DNA from: Mesorhizobium caraganae
GTDB lineage: Bacteria; Pseudomonadota; Alphaproteobacteria; Rhizobiales; Rhizobiaceae
DNA length: 64,000 nt
NCBI RefSeq assembly: GCF_016836705.1
Contig: NZ_JAFCGY010000001.1
Coordinates: forward strand, 1,240,001-1,304,000
Direction: 5' to 3'
Position 1 is the first letter of the stretch. Every line of letters starts with the position of its first letter. Positions 29,701-40,441 of the stretch are shown here, piece after piece. The notes under the pieces are model-generated. The model was given only the letters and a program-made list of their open reading frames with translations. It searched no databases and was not told where the DNA came from. The position numbers and the translations under genes were made by a program.

Positions 29701-30761
29701 GCGAAACGCTCCAGCCCGTAGGGGGCCAGCAGCGGGTCGCGCTCGCCATCGAGGATTTCGCGTGTGGCGAAAAGTCCAACCGCCGGTGCCAGCGTGATGC
29801 CCGAATGCATGACCGCGACGTAAAGGCCATTCATGCCCTCGGCGCGGCTGACGATCGGAAAGCCATCGGTCGGCGTCGGCCGGTAACCGACCGTGTGGAA
29901 ATCAAGCTCCAGCCCGTCGGCGCCGCGCAAGGCTGCCTTCGCCGCCGCAAACAGTTCGCGCGCCGTGGCGTCAGGGTTGTCGCCAGGATCACCGCCCGCG
30001 AAATCCGAGCCGGCGATGATGCGACCCTCGGCGGTCTGGCGCATATGCAGCTTTTCGGCATGCACCAGCCCGTTGAGCAGCTTTTTGTATGGCCGAGAGT
30101 GGACGATCAGGCCGGGCGGCGTCTCGATCGGCAGTTTGATGCCGGCGGTGGCAGCAATGGCCGGGGCGCCGGTGCCAGCCGCGATCACCACCTCGTCGGC
30201 GGCAATCCGCCGGCCGGAAATCTCCACGCCGGAGACCTTGCCATTGGAATGCACCAAGGCCGTGACAGCTCCGGTGATGATTTTCGCCCCCTGCCGCTCC
30301 GCATCCGCCAACAGCGCCTTGGTCGTCGCAACCGGCTCAGCCACGCCTTCCTCCGCGACGTAAACAGCAAATTCAGGCGGCTCGACGAGGTTGGGCTCGA
30401 TTTGCGTCGCCCGTTTGGCGTCAACGCGTTCGATGCCGTAGCCCCATGAAGAGTGTTCGGCCGCGTAGGCTTCGAGCCTGTCGGCAGGCAGATCCCAACA
30501 CAGCCCGCCGCACCAGGCGAGCGGCAGGCCGGGCAACTCGTTTGCCAGCCGTTTCCACTCGACCATGGCGCGGGTGCGCAGCCTGAAATACACTTCGGGG
30601 TTGCCCCAGCTGGCGTTGATCCAGGCAAAGGAATTGGGTGTGGCGACCCCGCCTGCGCCGCTCTCGGAAACGATGGTGACTCGTGCGCCGGCCTTTGTCA
30701 GATGCCAGGCGATCGAAGCGCCGATAATGCCCGCGCCGATGACGACGATTTGCTTCGCCAC
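29694..30761 (-). CDS. FAD-dependent amine/amino-acid oxidoreductase (DAO family)
   Basis: A 355-residue flavoprotein of the D-amino-acid/glycine/sarcosine oxidase group. The Rossmann FAD site is at the very N-terminus (VVIGAGIIGASIAWHLTKAG). The C-terminal FAD-contact segment reads GLYVAVMHSGITLAPAVG. The start is GTG at 30761 with GGAGG at ideal spacing; the longer open frame would put 21 residues before the Rossmann fold. It is divergent from the TetR-dehalogenase operon and convergent with the amidase. The substrate is probably an amino acid or secondary amine (inference). Confidence 0.87.
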   Translation of the reverse strand: MAKQIVVIGAGIIGASIAWHLTKAGARVTIVSESGAGGVATPNSFAWINASWGNPEVYFRLRTRAMVEWKRLANELPGLPLAWCGGLCWDLPADRLEAYAAEHSSWGYGIERVDAKRATQIEPNLVEPPEFAVYVAEEGVAEPVATTKALLADAERQGAKIITGAVTALVHSNGKVSGVEISGRRIAADEVVIAAGTGAPAIAATAGIKLPIETPPGLIVHSRPYKKLLNGLVHAEKLHMRQTAEGRIIAGSDFAGGDPGDNPDATARELFAAAKAALRGADGLELDFHTVGYRPTPTDGFPIVSRAEGMNGLYVAVMHSGITLAPAVGLFATREILDGERDPLLAPYGLERFAQ

Positions 30762-30839
30762 GCTATCCTCCGTCCTGTTGCCGATGAGTTCTGCCACCTG
30801 CCATTTTGTGGTGGCTTTTGCCAATGCAAACTTGCGTGC

Positions 30840-30867
30840 TTGACATAAATACGTACGTACGTATTAT
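30840..30867 (+). promoter_or_regulatory. Promoter with 18-bp palindromic TetR operator
   Basis: TTGACA (30840-30845), a 16-bp spacer and TATTAT (30862-30867) form a near-consensus promoter. A perfect palindrome AATACGTACGTACGTATT (30848-30865) covers the spacer and part of the -10 box. It lies 6 bp before the TetR gene it must regulate. The divergent oxidoreductase gene starts 79 bp away and could share the control. Confidence 0.82.
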
Positions 30868-30873
30868 TTCGCC

Positions 30874-31470
30874 ATGGCTAGACAATCACTCCGCGAAAAA
30901 CTCCTCGATGCAGGCTTCCAGACCATCTGGAATTCCGGCTATGCCGCAGCCGGCATTCGCGACATCGTTGCCGCGGCCGATGCTCGGCCGGGCTCCTTCA
31001 CCAACCATTTTGCCTCCAAGGAGGAGTTCGCCGGCGAGGTGCTGGAGCGGTATTTCGCCTATGTCAGCGGGCTGGTCGAAGCGGCCCTGGCGCGGGATGG
31101 CACGCCTCCCACAGGCAGGCTGCGACGCTACCTCGATGTCATCACTTCGAAGCTTGAGGCACATGACTGGGCGCGCGGCTGCATGATCGGCAATCTCAGC
31201 CTGGAGACGGCTGTTCACAGCGAGCCGCTCAGGCTGCGGCTGGTCGCTATTTTCGAACGCTGGCGCCAGCCCTTCGCGGCCTGCATCGCCGAGGGGCAGG
31301 CAACCGGCGACATCACCAACGCATTCGATCCTGAGGACCTCGCCGATTTCCTGCTGTCGTCCTGGCAGGGCGCCATGCTGCGCATGAAGGTCGAGCGCAG
31401 TCCGGAGCCGCTCGAGCGGTTCAAGAAAATCATCTTCAGCACAGTGTTCGCAAAGGAGACGACCCCATGA
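30874..31470 (+). CDS. TetR/AcrR family regulator of the dehalogenase operon
   Basis: A 198-residue TetR protein. The DNA-binding domain contains SGYAAAGIRDIVAAADARPG followed by SFTNHFASKEEFAGEVL. The C-terminal domain resembles the TetR_C class common in regulators of quinone- or xenobiotic-responsive genes (ARGCMIGNLSLETA). The stop overlaps the dehalogenase start by 4 bases (ATGA), so the two are translationally coupled and co-regulated by the palindrome upstream. Confidence 0.9.
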   Translation: MARQSLREKLLDAGFQTIWNSGYAAAGIRDIVAAADARPGSFTNHFASKEEFAGEVLERYFAYVSGLVEAALARDGTPPTGRLRRYLDVITSKLEAHDWARGCMIGNLSLETAVHSEPLRLRLVAIFERWRQPFAACIAEGQATGDITNAFDPEDLADFLLSSWQGAMLRMKVERSPEPLERFKKIIFSTVFAKETTP

Positions 31471-32396
31471 GTTCGAAAACCGACCTGCCTCAAGCTGGCG
31501 TCGCCGCAGCGCGACGTTCGCAGATCGCGGTGCTCGATTCGACCATTTCCTATGTCGAGGTTGGCGCACCCGGTCCTACCGTGCTGTTCCTGCACGGCAA
31601 CCCGACCTCATCCCATATCTGGCGCAACATTATCCCGCATATCGCGCCGTTTGGCCGTTGCGTCGCGCCCGACTTGATCGGCTACGGTCAGTCCGGCAAG
31701 CCCGATATCGACTATCGCTTCTTCGATCACGTCCGCTATCTCGACGCTTTCCTCGAGGCGCTCGACATCAGGGATGTGGTGGTTGTCGCGCAGGACTGGG
31801 GCACGGCACTGGCCTTCCATCTCGCGGCACGGCGGCCGCAGCGCATTCTGGGCCTCGCCTTCATGGAGTTCATCCGGCCTTTCGAGCGCTGGGAGGATTT
31901 TCACCAGCGCCCGCAGGCCCGCGAGCTGTTCAAGGCGTTGCGCACGCCCGGCGTCGGCGAAAAGCTCGTCCTGGACGACAATGTCTTCGTCGAAAAGGTG
32001 CTGCCGGCCTCGGTGTTGCGCACAATGAGCGACGAGGAGATGGCTGCCTACCGGGCGCCGTTCCCGACGCCGCAATCGCGCAAACCGGTGCTGCGTTTAC
32101 CCAGGGAATTGCCGATCGAGGGCCAGCCCGCCGACGTTGCCGCCATCAGCGAGCACGACCATCGCGCGTTGCGGCTGTCCACTTACCCGAAACTCCTGTT
32201 TGCTGGCGATCCCGGCGCGCTGATTGCGCCGCAGGCTGCGCGCGAATTCGCGGCCGGGCTGAAAAACTGCCGGTTCATCAATCTCGGGCCTGGCGCGCAC
32301 TATTTGCAGGAAGATCACGCCGATGCGATTGGCCATGCCATTGCCGGTTGGCTTCCGGAGGTCGTTCGGGCGAGCCGCATGAGCGAGTTGGCCTGA
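31467..32396 (+). CDS. dhaA: Haloalkane dehalogenase (HLD-II type)
   Basis: An alpha/beta hydrolase of 309 residues that cleaves carbon-halogen bonds of alkyl halides to an alcohol and halide. The family signature QDWGT gives the nucleophile Asp110 and halide-binding Trp111. The second halide ligand is Asn45 in HGNPTSS, the catalytic acid Glu134 in FMEFIRP and the base His278 in GAHYLQED. The Asp-His-Glu plus Asn-Trp set is subfamily II, like LinB, DhaA, DbjA and the Mesorhizobium enzyme DmlA, which has the same length. It follows its TetR regulator with a 4-base overlap. The natural substrate of rhizobial members is not known. Confidence 0.95.
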   Translation: MSSKTDLPQAGVAAARRSQIAVLDSTISYVEVGAPGPTVLFLHGNPTSSHIWRNIIPHIAPFGRCVAPDLIGYGQSGKPDIDYRFFDHVRYLDAFLEALDIRDVVVVAQDWGTALAFHLAARRPQRILGLAFMEFIRPFERWEDFHQRPQARELFKALRTPGVGEKLVLDDNVFVEKVLPASVLRTMSDEEMAAYRAPFPTPQSRKPVLRLPRELPIEGQPADVAAISEHDHRALRLSTYPKLLFAGDPGALIAPQAAREFAAGLKNCRFINLGPGAHYLQEDHADAIGHAIAGWLPEVVRASRMSELA

Positions 32397-32487
32397 AGCA
32401 ATGCGGCGGCGTCCGCGCCGCCGCACCGGTCGACAGCCCGACACTGCGCTGCTAGAAGCCCGGCCTGTCACACGGAAATCCCAGAGA

Positions 32488-34080
32488 ATGCCTGAAGCAA
32501 TACAAGAGGAAGTGGCGCGCCGCCGCACTTTCGCGATCATCGCCCACCCCGACGCCGGCAAGACGACGCTCACCGAAAAGCTGCTGCTGTTCGGCGGCGC
32601 CATTCAGCTTGCCGGCGAGGTCAAGGCCAAGAAGGACCGTATCCAGACCCGGTCCGACTGGATGAAGATCGAGCGCGAGCGCGGCATTTCGGTCGTCACC
32701 TCGGTGATGACTTTCGAGTATGAAGACAATGTCTTCAACCTGCTCGACACGCCCGGCCACGAGGATTTCGCCGACGATACCTACCGCACGCTGTCGGCGG
32801 TGGACTCGGCGGTCATGGTCATCGACGCCGCCAAGGGCATCGAGCCGCGCACGCTGAAACTGTTCGAGGTCTGCCGGCTGCGTGACATCCCGATTATCAC
32901 CTTCATCAACAAGATGGACCGCGAAAGCCGCGACCCGTTTGAGATTCTGGACGAGATCGAGCAGAAGCTGGCGCTGGACACGGCCCCCATTACCTGGCCG
33001 ATCGGCCGCGGCAAGACGTTTGCCGGCACCTATCACCTTGCGCTGAACGCCGTGCGCAAGGGCGATGCGGAAAAAGAGCGCACGCCGGTCAACGGTCCCG
33101 ATTCCAACCGCGTCGCCGGCCTTTTGCCGGAAAACGAGCGCGAAGCCTTCATCGAGGAACTGGAGCTGGCGCGGGAGGCTTGCCGGCCTCTCGATATTGA
33201 CGCGTTTCGCGAAGGCCATCTGACGCCGGTCTATTTCGGCTCGGCGCTCCGCAATTATGGCGTGCGCGACCTCATCGAGGCGCTCGGCGCCTTCGGGCCG
33301 TCGCCGCGCGCGCAGGAGGCCGACACCCGCAAGGTCGAGGCGACCGAGGAGAAGATGACCTCCTTCGTCTTCAAGATCCAGGCCAACATGGACCCCAACC
33401 ACCGCGACCGCATCGCTTTCGTGCGTGTCTGCTCCGGCAAGCTCGAGCGCGGCATGAAGGCCAAGCTGGTGCGCACCGGCAAGCCGATGAGCCTGTCGGC
33501 GCCGCAATTCTTCTTCGCCCGCACCCGTGTCACCGCCGACGAGGCCTTTGCCGGCGATGTCGTCGGCATCCCCAACCACGGCACGCTGCGCATCGGCGAC
33601 ACGCTGACCGAGGGCGAGGAAATCCTGTTCCGTGGCGTGCCGAATTTCGCCCCGGAAATCCTGCGCCGCGTCCGCCTGGGCGACGCCATGAAGGCCAAGA
33701 AGCTCAAGGAAGCGCTGCATCAGATGGCCGAGGAGGGCGTCGTGCAGCTGTTTTCGCCCGAGGATGGCTCACCGGCCATCGTCGGCGTCGTCGGCGCCCT
33801 GCAGCTCGACGTTTTGAAGGAACGGCTGAATTTCGAATACACCCTGCCGGTCGAATTTGAGATGTCGCGCTTTTCCGTCTGCCGCTGGATATCGGCTAAC
33901 GACAAGGCCGAGACGCTTCGTTTCATCGAGGCCCATCGCGGCGACATCGCCCGCGACCTCGACAACGACCCGGTGTTCCTGGCCCAGCACGCCTTCTCGC
34001 TGAACTACGAAGCCGAGCGCTGGAAGGCGATCCGCTTCGCGACGATCAAGGACTATCAGGTCCGCGACAAGGCGGCGTGA
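32488..34080 (+). CDS. prfC: Peptide chain release factor 3
   Basis: Translational GTPase RF3 that recycles RF1/RF2 from the ribosome. The 530 residues match the family. G1 is AHPDAGKTTLTEKLL, switch I holds ERERGISVVTSVMTFEY, G3 is DTPGHEDFADDTYRTL and G4 is NKMDRE. The start MPEAIQEEVARRRTFAIIAH was chosen because the longer open frame adds 29 unrelated residues. An Arg-rich GC stretch separates it from the dehalogenase gene. It is followed by a dense cluster of hairpins. Confidence 0.96.
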   Translation: MPEAIQEEVARRRTFAIIAHPDAGKTTLTEKLLLFGGAIQLAGEVKAKKDRIQTRSDWMKIERERGISVVTSVMTFEYEDNVFNLLDTPGHEDFADDTYRTLSAVDSAVMVIDAAKGIEPRTLKLFEVCRLRDIPIITFINKMDRESRDPFEILDEIEQKLALDTAPITWPIGRGKTFAGTYHLALNAVRKGDAEKERTPVNGPDSNRVAGLLPENEREAFIEELELAREACRPLDIDAFREGHLTPVYFGSALRNYGVRDLIEALGAFGPSPRAQEADTRKVEATEEKMTSFVFKIQANMDPNHRDRIAFVRVCSGKLERGMKAKLVRTGKPMSLSAPQFFFARTRVTADEAFAGDVVGIPNHGTLRIGDTLTEGEEILFRGVPNFAPEILRRVRLGDAMKAKKLKEALHQMAEEGVVQLFSPEDGSPAIVGVVGALQLDVLKERLNFEYTLPVEFEMSRFSVCRWISANDKAETLRFIEAHRGDIARDLDNDPVFLAQHAFSLNYEAERWKAIRFATIKDYQVRDKAA

Positions 34081-34092
34081 GCGCTGACCTGT

Positions 34093-34306
34093 CCTTCTCC
34101 CCGTTCACGGGGAGAAGGTGCCCGAAGGGCGGAGGGGCGGCGCCGACCTCAATGGCCGCCCGGCCCTTCGCAGGCTCCCAGCCCTTCGGGCGTTCAGCCC
34201 CTTCAAAAGGTCCACCGGACCTTTTGATCCGCCCGAAGGCGGACCGGGTCTTCACCGTTCGAAGCTCGAAAAGCCAAGCAATTGGCTTTTCGTCCGCTAC
34301 GCGGAC
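34093..34306. repeat. Cluster of five hairpins between convergent genes
   Basis: Consecutive perfect or near-perfect stems: CCTTCTCCCCGT / ACGGGGAGAAGG (34093-34118), CAAAAGGTCC / GGACCTTTTG (34204-34226), TCCGCC / GGCGGA (34228-34243), CGAAAAGCCAA / TTGGCTTTTCG (34267-34292) and GTCCGC / GCGGAC (34292-34306). The first lies 13 bases after the prfC stop and could act in termination. The rest look like REP-type elements. Confidence 0.75.
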
Positions 34307-34312
34307 CGCTTC

Positions 34313-34780
34313 TCACCCCTTGGCCGCCGCTTCGATCTTCGCAATGTCGATCTTGCCCATCTGCATCATTGCCGACATCACCCGCCCGGCCTTGGCCCGG
34401 TCCGGATCCAGAAGCAGGCGCGGCAGTTGCTCCGGCACGACCTGCCAGGAGACGCCGAACTTGTCTTTCAGCCAGCTGCAGACGCCGGGTTCGCCGCCCT
34501 CGGTGAGCTTCTCCCAGAAATAATCGACCTCTTCCTGGGTCTTGCAGTCGATCGACTGCGACATCGCCTCGTTGAACTTGAATTGCGGTCCGCCATTGAG
34601 CGCCTGGAACGGAACGCCGTCGAGCTCGAACGTGGTCAACAGCACTTTGCCCGCATCGGCGTGACCCTCGGGCCAACGCAGAACGCTCAGCACCTTCGAA
34701 TTCTTGAAGATGGAGACGTAGAAATTCATCGCCTCTTCGGCCTGGCCGTCGAACCACAGGCAGGTGGTGATCTTTTGCAT
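34313..34780 (-). CDS. VOC / PhnB-like family protein
   Basis: A 155-residue vicinal-oxygen-chelate fold protein of the PhnB-like (old 3-demethylubiquinone methyltransferase) type. It opens with MQKITTCLWFDGQAEEAMNF and shows LDGVPFQALNGGPQFKFNEA and WQVVPEQLPRLL. These proteins pair two beta-alpha-beta-beta-beta units; most have no known reaction. The Cys, Asp and Glu residues could bind metal, but this is uncertain. It is convergent with prfC across the hairpin cluster. Confidence 0.85.
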   Translation of the reverse strand: MQKITTCLWFDGQAEEAMNFYVSIFKNSKVLSVLRWPEGHADAGKVLLTTFELDGVPFQALNGGPQFKFNEAMSQSIDCKTQEEVDYFWEKLTEGGEPGVCSWLKDKFGVSWQVVPEQLPRLLLDPDRAKAGRVMSAMMQMGKIDIAKIEAAAKG

Positions 34781-35051
34781 GTCGAGCTCCTCGGGATGTT
34801 TTGGTTGCGGTTACGGATGAAACGGCTGACTCTAGAAATGGTGCCATTCCCCTGCCGTTGACCAAAGGACGCGCGCCCAGCAGGCGATCCGACACTGGCC
34901 GCAATTTTTTTCGCAAACTCCGTTTTTTACGAGAATCTGGCGCATTGCAAAAATGTGGCCAGACCATACTTGGCGGTCTATAAACCCTGCGATCCAAATT
35001 CAGCGCTGCCACGCGCCGCACTGGGCGCAGCCATCCAGCTAAGGAATATCC

Positions 35052-36896
35052 ATGCCCGCCTATCGTTCCCGCACCACCACCCATGGCCGCAACATGGCCG
35101 GCGCCCGCGGCCTGTGGCGCGCCACAGGCATGAAGGATTCGGATTTCGGCAAGCCGATCATTGCGGTGGTCAACTCCTTCACCCAGTTCGTGCCCGGCCA
35201 TGTGCATCTCAAGGACCTTGGCCAACTGGTGGCGCGCGAGATCGAGAAGGCCGGAGGCGTCGCCAAGGAATTCAACACCATCGCCGTCGATGACGGCATC
35301 GCCATGGGCCATGACGGCATGCTCTACTCGCTGCCGTCACGCGAGCTGATCGCCGATTCCGTCGAATACATGGTCAATGCGCACTGCGCCGACGCCATGG
35401 TCTGCATCTCCAATTGCGACAAGATCACGCCTGGCATGCTGATGGCCTCGCTGCGCCTCAACATCCCGACCGTCTTTGTGTCAGGCGGGCCGATGGAAGC
35501 CGGCAAGGTGGTGCTGGCCGGCAAGACGCAGGCGCTCGACCTGGTCGACGCCATGGTTGCGGCCGCCGACGACAAGATCTCCGACGAGGACGTCAAGGTC
35601 ATCGAACGCTCGGCCTGCCCGACCTGCGGTTCCTGCTCCGGCATGTTCACCGCCAATTCGATGAATTGTTTGACCGAGGCGCTCGGCCTGTCGCTGCCGG
35701 GCAACGGCTCGACGCTGGCGACCCACGCCGACCGCAAGCGCCTGTTCGTCGAGGCTGGCCATCTCATCGTCGATCTCGCCCAGCGCTATTATGAGCAGGA
35801 TGACGAGACGGCATTGCCGCGCAGCATCGCCTCCAAGGGCGCCTTCGAAAACGCCATGACGCTCGACATCGCCATGGGCGGCTCGACCAACACCGTGCTG
35901 CACATCCTGGCGGCCGCGCATGAGGGCGAGGTCGACTTCACCATGGAAGACATCGACCGGCTGTCGCGGCGGGTTCCGGTGCTGTGCAAGGTGGCGCCGG
36001 CCAAATCCGACGTGCATATGGAAGACGTCCACCGCGCCGGCGGCATCATGGCCATCCTCGGCCAGCTCGACAATGCCGGGCTGCTCAACCGCGACCTGCC
36101 GACCGTTCATACGGCGAGCCTTGGCGAAGCGCTCGACCATTGGGATATTTCCCGCACGACAAGCCAGAACGTTCGCGACTTCTTCCTCGCCGCACCCGGT
36201 GGCGTGCCGACGCAGGTCGCCTTCAGCCAGGATCGCCGCTGGGACGAGCTCGATCTCGACCGCGAGAAAGGCGTCATCCGCTCGGCGGAGACGCCGTTCT
36301 CGAAAGACGGCGGCCTTGCCGTGCTGAAAGGCAATCTGGCGCTCGACGGCTGCATCGTGAAGACCGCCGGCGTCGACGAATCGATCCTGAAATTCATCGG
36401 CCCGGCGCGGGTGTTCGAAAGCCAGGACGCTTCGGTCAAGGCGATCCTGTCCAACGAAATCAGGGCCGGCGACGTCGTCGTCATCCGCTATGAGGGACCG
36501 CGTGGCGGTCCCGGCATGCAGGAAATGCTCTATCCCACGAGCTATCTGAAGTCGAAGGGCCTCGGCAAAGCCTGTGCGCTGGTCACCGACGGCCGCTTCT
36601 CCGGCGGCACGTCAGGCCTGTCGATCGGCCATGCCTCGCCGGAAGCTGCGGAAGGTGGCACGATCGGGCTGGTTCAGGAAGGCGATACGATCGAGATCGA
36701 CATTCCCAACCGCACCATCCATCTGGCGGTCAGCGAGGCAGAACTGGCCGCGCGGCGCACTGCCATGGAGGCGAAGGGAGCCCTGGCCTGGAAGCCCGAG
36801 GAAAAGCGCAAGCGCAAGGTGACGACGGCGCTCCGCGCCTACGCCGCCTTCGCCACCAGCGCCGACAAGGGCGCAGTGCGGCACGTGCCGGAGTGA
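35052..36896 (+). CDS. ilvD: Dihydroxy-acid dehydratase
   Basis: Dehydrates 2,3-dihydroxy-isovalerate and -methylvalerate in valine, leucine and isoleucine synthesis. The 614 residues match the family. Iron-sulfur cluster cysteines are seen in [12 protein letters not shown] and [35 protein letters not shown] and [18 protein letters not shown] are the conserved C-terminal signatures. The start follows TAAGGAATATCC. A TATAAA at 34979-34984 may be the -10 box of its promoter. It is monocistronic between convergent neighbours. Confidence 0.96.
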   Translation: MPAYRSRTTTHGRNMAGARGLWRATGMKDSDFGKPIIAVVNSFTQFVPGHVHLKDLGQLVAREIEKAGGVAKEFNTIAVDDGIAMGHDGMLYSLPSRELIADSVEYMVNAHCADAMVCISNCDKITPGMLMASLRLNIPTVFVSGGPMEAGKVVLAGKTQALDLVDAMVAAADDKISDEDVKVIERSACPTCGSCSGMFTANSMNCLTEALGLSLPGNGSTLATHADRKRLFVEAGHLIVDLAQRYYEQDDETALPRSIASKGAFENAMTLDIAMGGSTNTVLHILAAAHEGEVDFTMEDIDRLSRRVPVLCKVAPAKSDVHMEDVHRAGGIMAILGQLDNAGLLNRDLPTVHTASLGEALDHWDISRTTSQNVRDFFLAAPGGVPTQVAFSQDRRWDELDLDREKGVIRSAETPFSKDGGLAVLKGNLALDGCIVKTAGVDESILKFIGPARVFESQDASVKAILSNEIRAGDVVVIRYEGPRGGPGMQEMLYPTSYLKSKGLGKACALVTDGRFSGGTSGLSIGHASPEAAEGGTIGLVQEGDTIEIDIPNRTIHLAVSEAELAARRTAMEAKGALAWKPEEKRKRKVTTALRAYAAFATSADKGAVRHVPE

Positions 36897-36904
36897 GGTT
36901 TTTT

Positions 36905-36927
36905 CCTTCTCCCACGGGGGGAGAAGG
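36905..36927. repeat. Hairpin of the CCTTCTCCC family
   Basis: CCTTCTCCC and GGGAGAAGG form a 9-bp stem between convergent ilvD and the ABC exporter gene, related to the hairpins at 34093 and 56354. Ts precede it on the plus strand, so it is not a classical terminator for ilvD. Confidence 0.6.
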
Positions 36928-36939
36928 AGAAGCCGCCCC

Positions 36940-38694
<1,755 letters not shown>

Positions 38695-38847
38695 TGGTTG
38701 ATCCCATGCCTGACTGAGACGAATTTCGGATTCGCCACGGGGGCGACTGGCGGCTTATAGAGCGAGTTGCCGCCGGATGGAACCTTTGGAAAAGAGGGGT
38801 GCCCATCACGACGATAGGGCGCTCAATCTGCAGGGAGATGACGACAG

Positions 38848-40143
38848 ATGGATTTCGACCTTGTTGTGCGCGGCGGAACGCTGCCTGATGGCACTATCGC
38901 CGATCTCGGCATTGTCGGCGAGACGATCGTCGCCATCGAGCCAAAGTTGAACGTCAGCGCCGGCACGGCGATCGACGCCCATGGCAATTTGATCTCGCCG
39001 CCCTTCGTCGACCCCCATTTCCACATGGATGCGACGCTGTCCTACGGCATTCCGCGCATCAACGCCTCGGGCACGCTGCTCGAAGGCATTTCGCTGTGGG
39101 GCGAGCTGAAGCCGCTGCTGACGCATGATGCCGTGCGTGAGCGGGCGCTAGCCTATTGCGACTGGGCGGTCTCGATGGGGCTGCTCGCCATCCGTACCCA
39201 TGTCGATGTCTGCGACGACCGCTTGCTGGCGGTCGAGGCGCTGCTCGACGTCAAGAAGATTGTCGCGCCCTATATCGACCTGCAACTGGTCGCTTTCCCG
39301 CAGGACGGCTACTACCGCTCGCCGACGGCGCTGCAGAACACGCTGCGCGCGCTCGACATGGGTGTCGACATCGTCGGCGGCATCCCGCATTTCGAACGCA
39401 CCATGGCCGACGGCACGCGCTCGGTCACCGAACTGTGCGAAATCGCGGCAAAACGCGGGCTGATGGTCGACCTGCACTGCGACGAGACCGACGATCCGCT
39501 GTCGCGCCACATCGAGCAGGTTGCCTATGAGACGCAGCGCCTCGGCTTGCAGGGCAGAGTGGCCGGCTCGCACCTCACATCGATGCATTCGATGGACAAC
39601 TACTATGTCTCCAAGCTGCTACCGCTGATCGCCGAGGCCGGTGTGTCGGCGATCCCCAATCCGCTGATCAACATCATGCTGCAGGGCCGCCACGACACGT
39701 TCCCCAAACGCCGTGGCCTGACCCGGGTGAAAGAGATGCTGGCGCTCGGCATCCGTGTCGGCTGGGGCCAGGATTGCGTGCTCGACCCCTGGTATTCGCT
39801 GGGCACCGCCGACATGCTCGACGTCGCCTTCATGGGCCTGCACGTCGCGCAAATGTCGAGCCCGGCCGACATGGCACGCTGCTTCGACATGGTCACCAAC
39901 GTCAACGCCGCCATCATGGGCCTCGATCATCTTGGCCTTAGCGTGGGCAAGCGCGCCAGCTTCGTCATCCTCGACGCCGGCAACCCGATAGAGGCCTTGC
40001 GCCTGCGCGCCGAACGGCTCTGCGTCGTTGCTAGAGGCAAGGTGGTGGCCGAGCGCACGAAGCAGGAGACGCGGCTGTCGATCGCCGGGCGGCCGGGCCA
40101 GGTGAACCGCCGGCATAATGCCGCAAGTGCGTCGGCGTCGTAG
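38848..40143 (+). CDS. codA: Cytosine deaminase / amidohydrolase
   Basis: An amidohydrolase-superfamily enzyme of 431 residues closest in pattern to CodA, which deaminates cytosine to uracil. Metal ligands are seen in DPHFHMD, in HCDETDDPLSRH (CodA has the near-identical HCDE-DD) and in SHLTSMHSMD; the late Asp is in GWGQDCVLDPWY. An RBS GGGAGATGACGACAG precedes the ATG. Related enzymes act on isoguanine or creatinine-like rings, so the precise substrate is likely but not certain. The following EamA transporter may carry substrate or product. Confidence 0.86.
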   Translation: MDFDLVVRGGTLPDGTIADLGIVGETIVAIEPKLNVSAGTAIDAHGNLISPPFVDPHFHMDATLSYGIPRINASGTLLEGISLWGELKPLLTHDAVRERALAYCDWAVSMGLLAIRTHVDVCDDRLLAVEALLDVKKIVAPYIDLQLVAFPQDGYYRSPTALQNTLRALDMGVDIVGGIPHFERTMADGTRSVTELCEIAAKRGLMVDLHCDETDDPLSRHIEQVAYETQRLGLQGRVAGSHLTSMHSMDNYYVSKLLPLIAEAGVSAIPNPLINIMLQGRHDTFPKRRGLTRVKEMLALGIRVGWGQDCVLDPWYSLGTADMLDVAFMGLHVAQMSSPADMARCFDMVTNVNAAIMGLDHLGLSVGKRASFVILDAGNPIEALRLRAERLCVVARGKVVAERTKQETRLSIAGRPGQVNRRHNAASASAS

Positions 40144-40441
40144 GCAATCAGGCCGGCCCAACAGGCCATAGCATCTGCTTCACCAAGAAGAACGACGCCT
40201 TTGCCGAGTGCCTGCAGCGCATCGACCTCGATCGGCGCGCCGAATTCAGAAGGGTTTCGGCTTTCGATCCCTGGGACAGGCCGACCATCTATCGCCCGAT
40301 CATCATCCGCCCGCGGCCCCACTAGCCCGGCTTTCGCGGCAAGGTTGCGGATAGCTAGGAAAGGCATGGAGACAGCCGATTTCCGCGGCTGGTCTTACCG
40401 ATTTGCCTCGTCAAAGCGGCGACTTGGAGCTAGGGAGCCGC

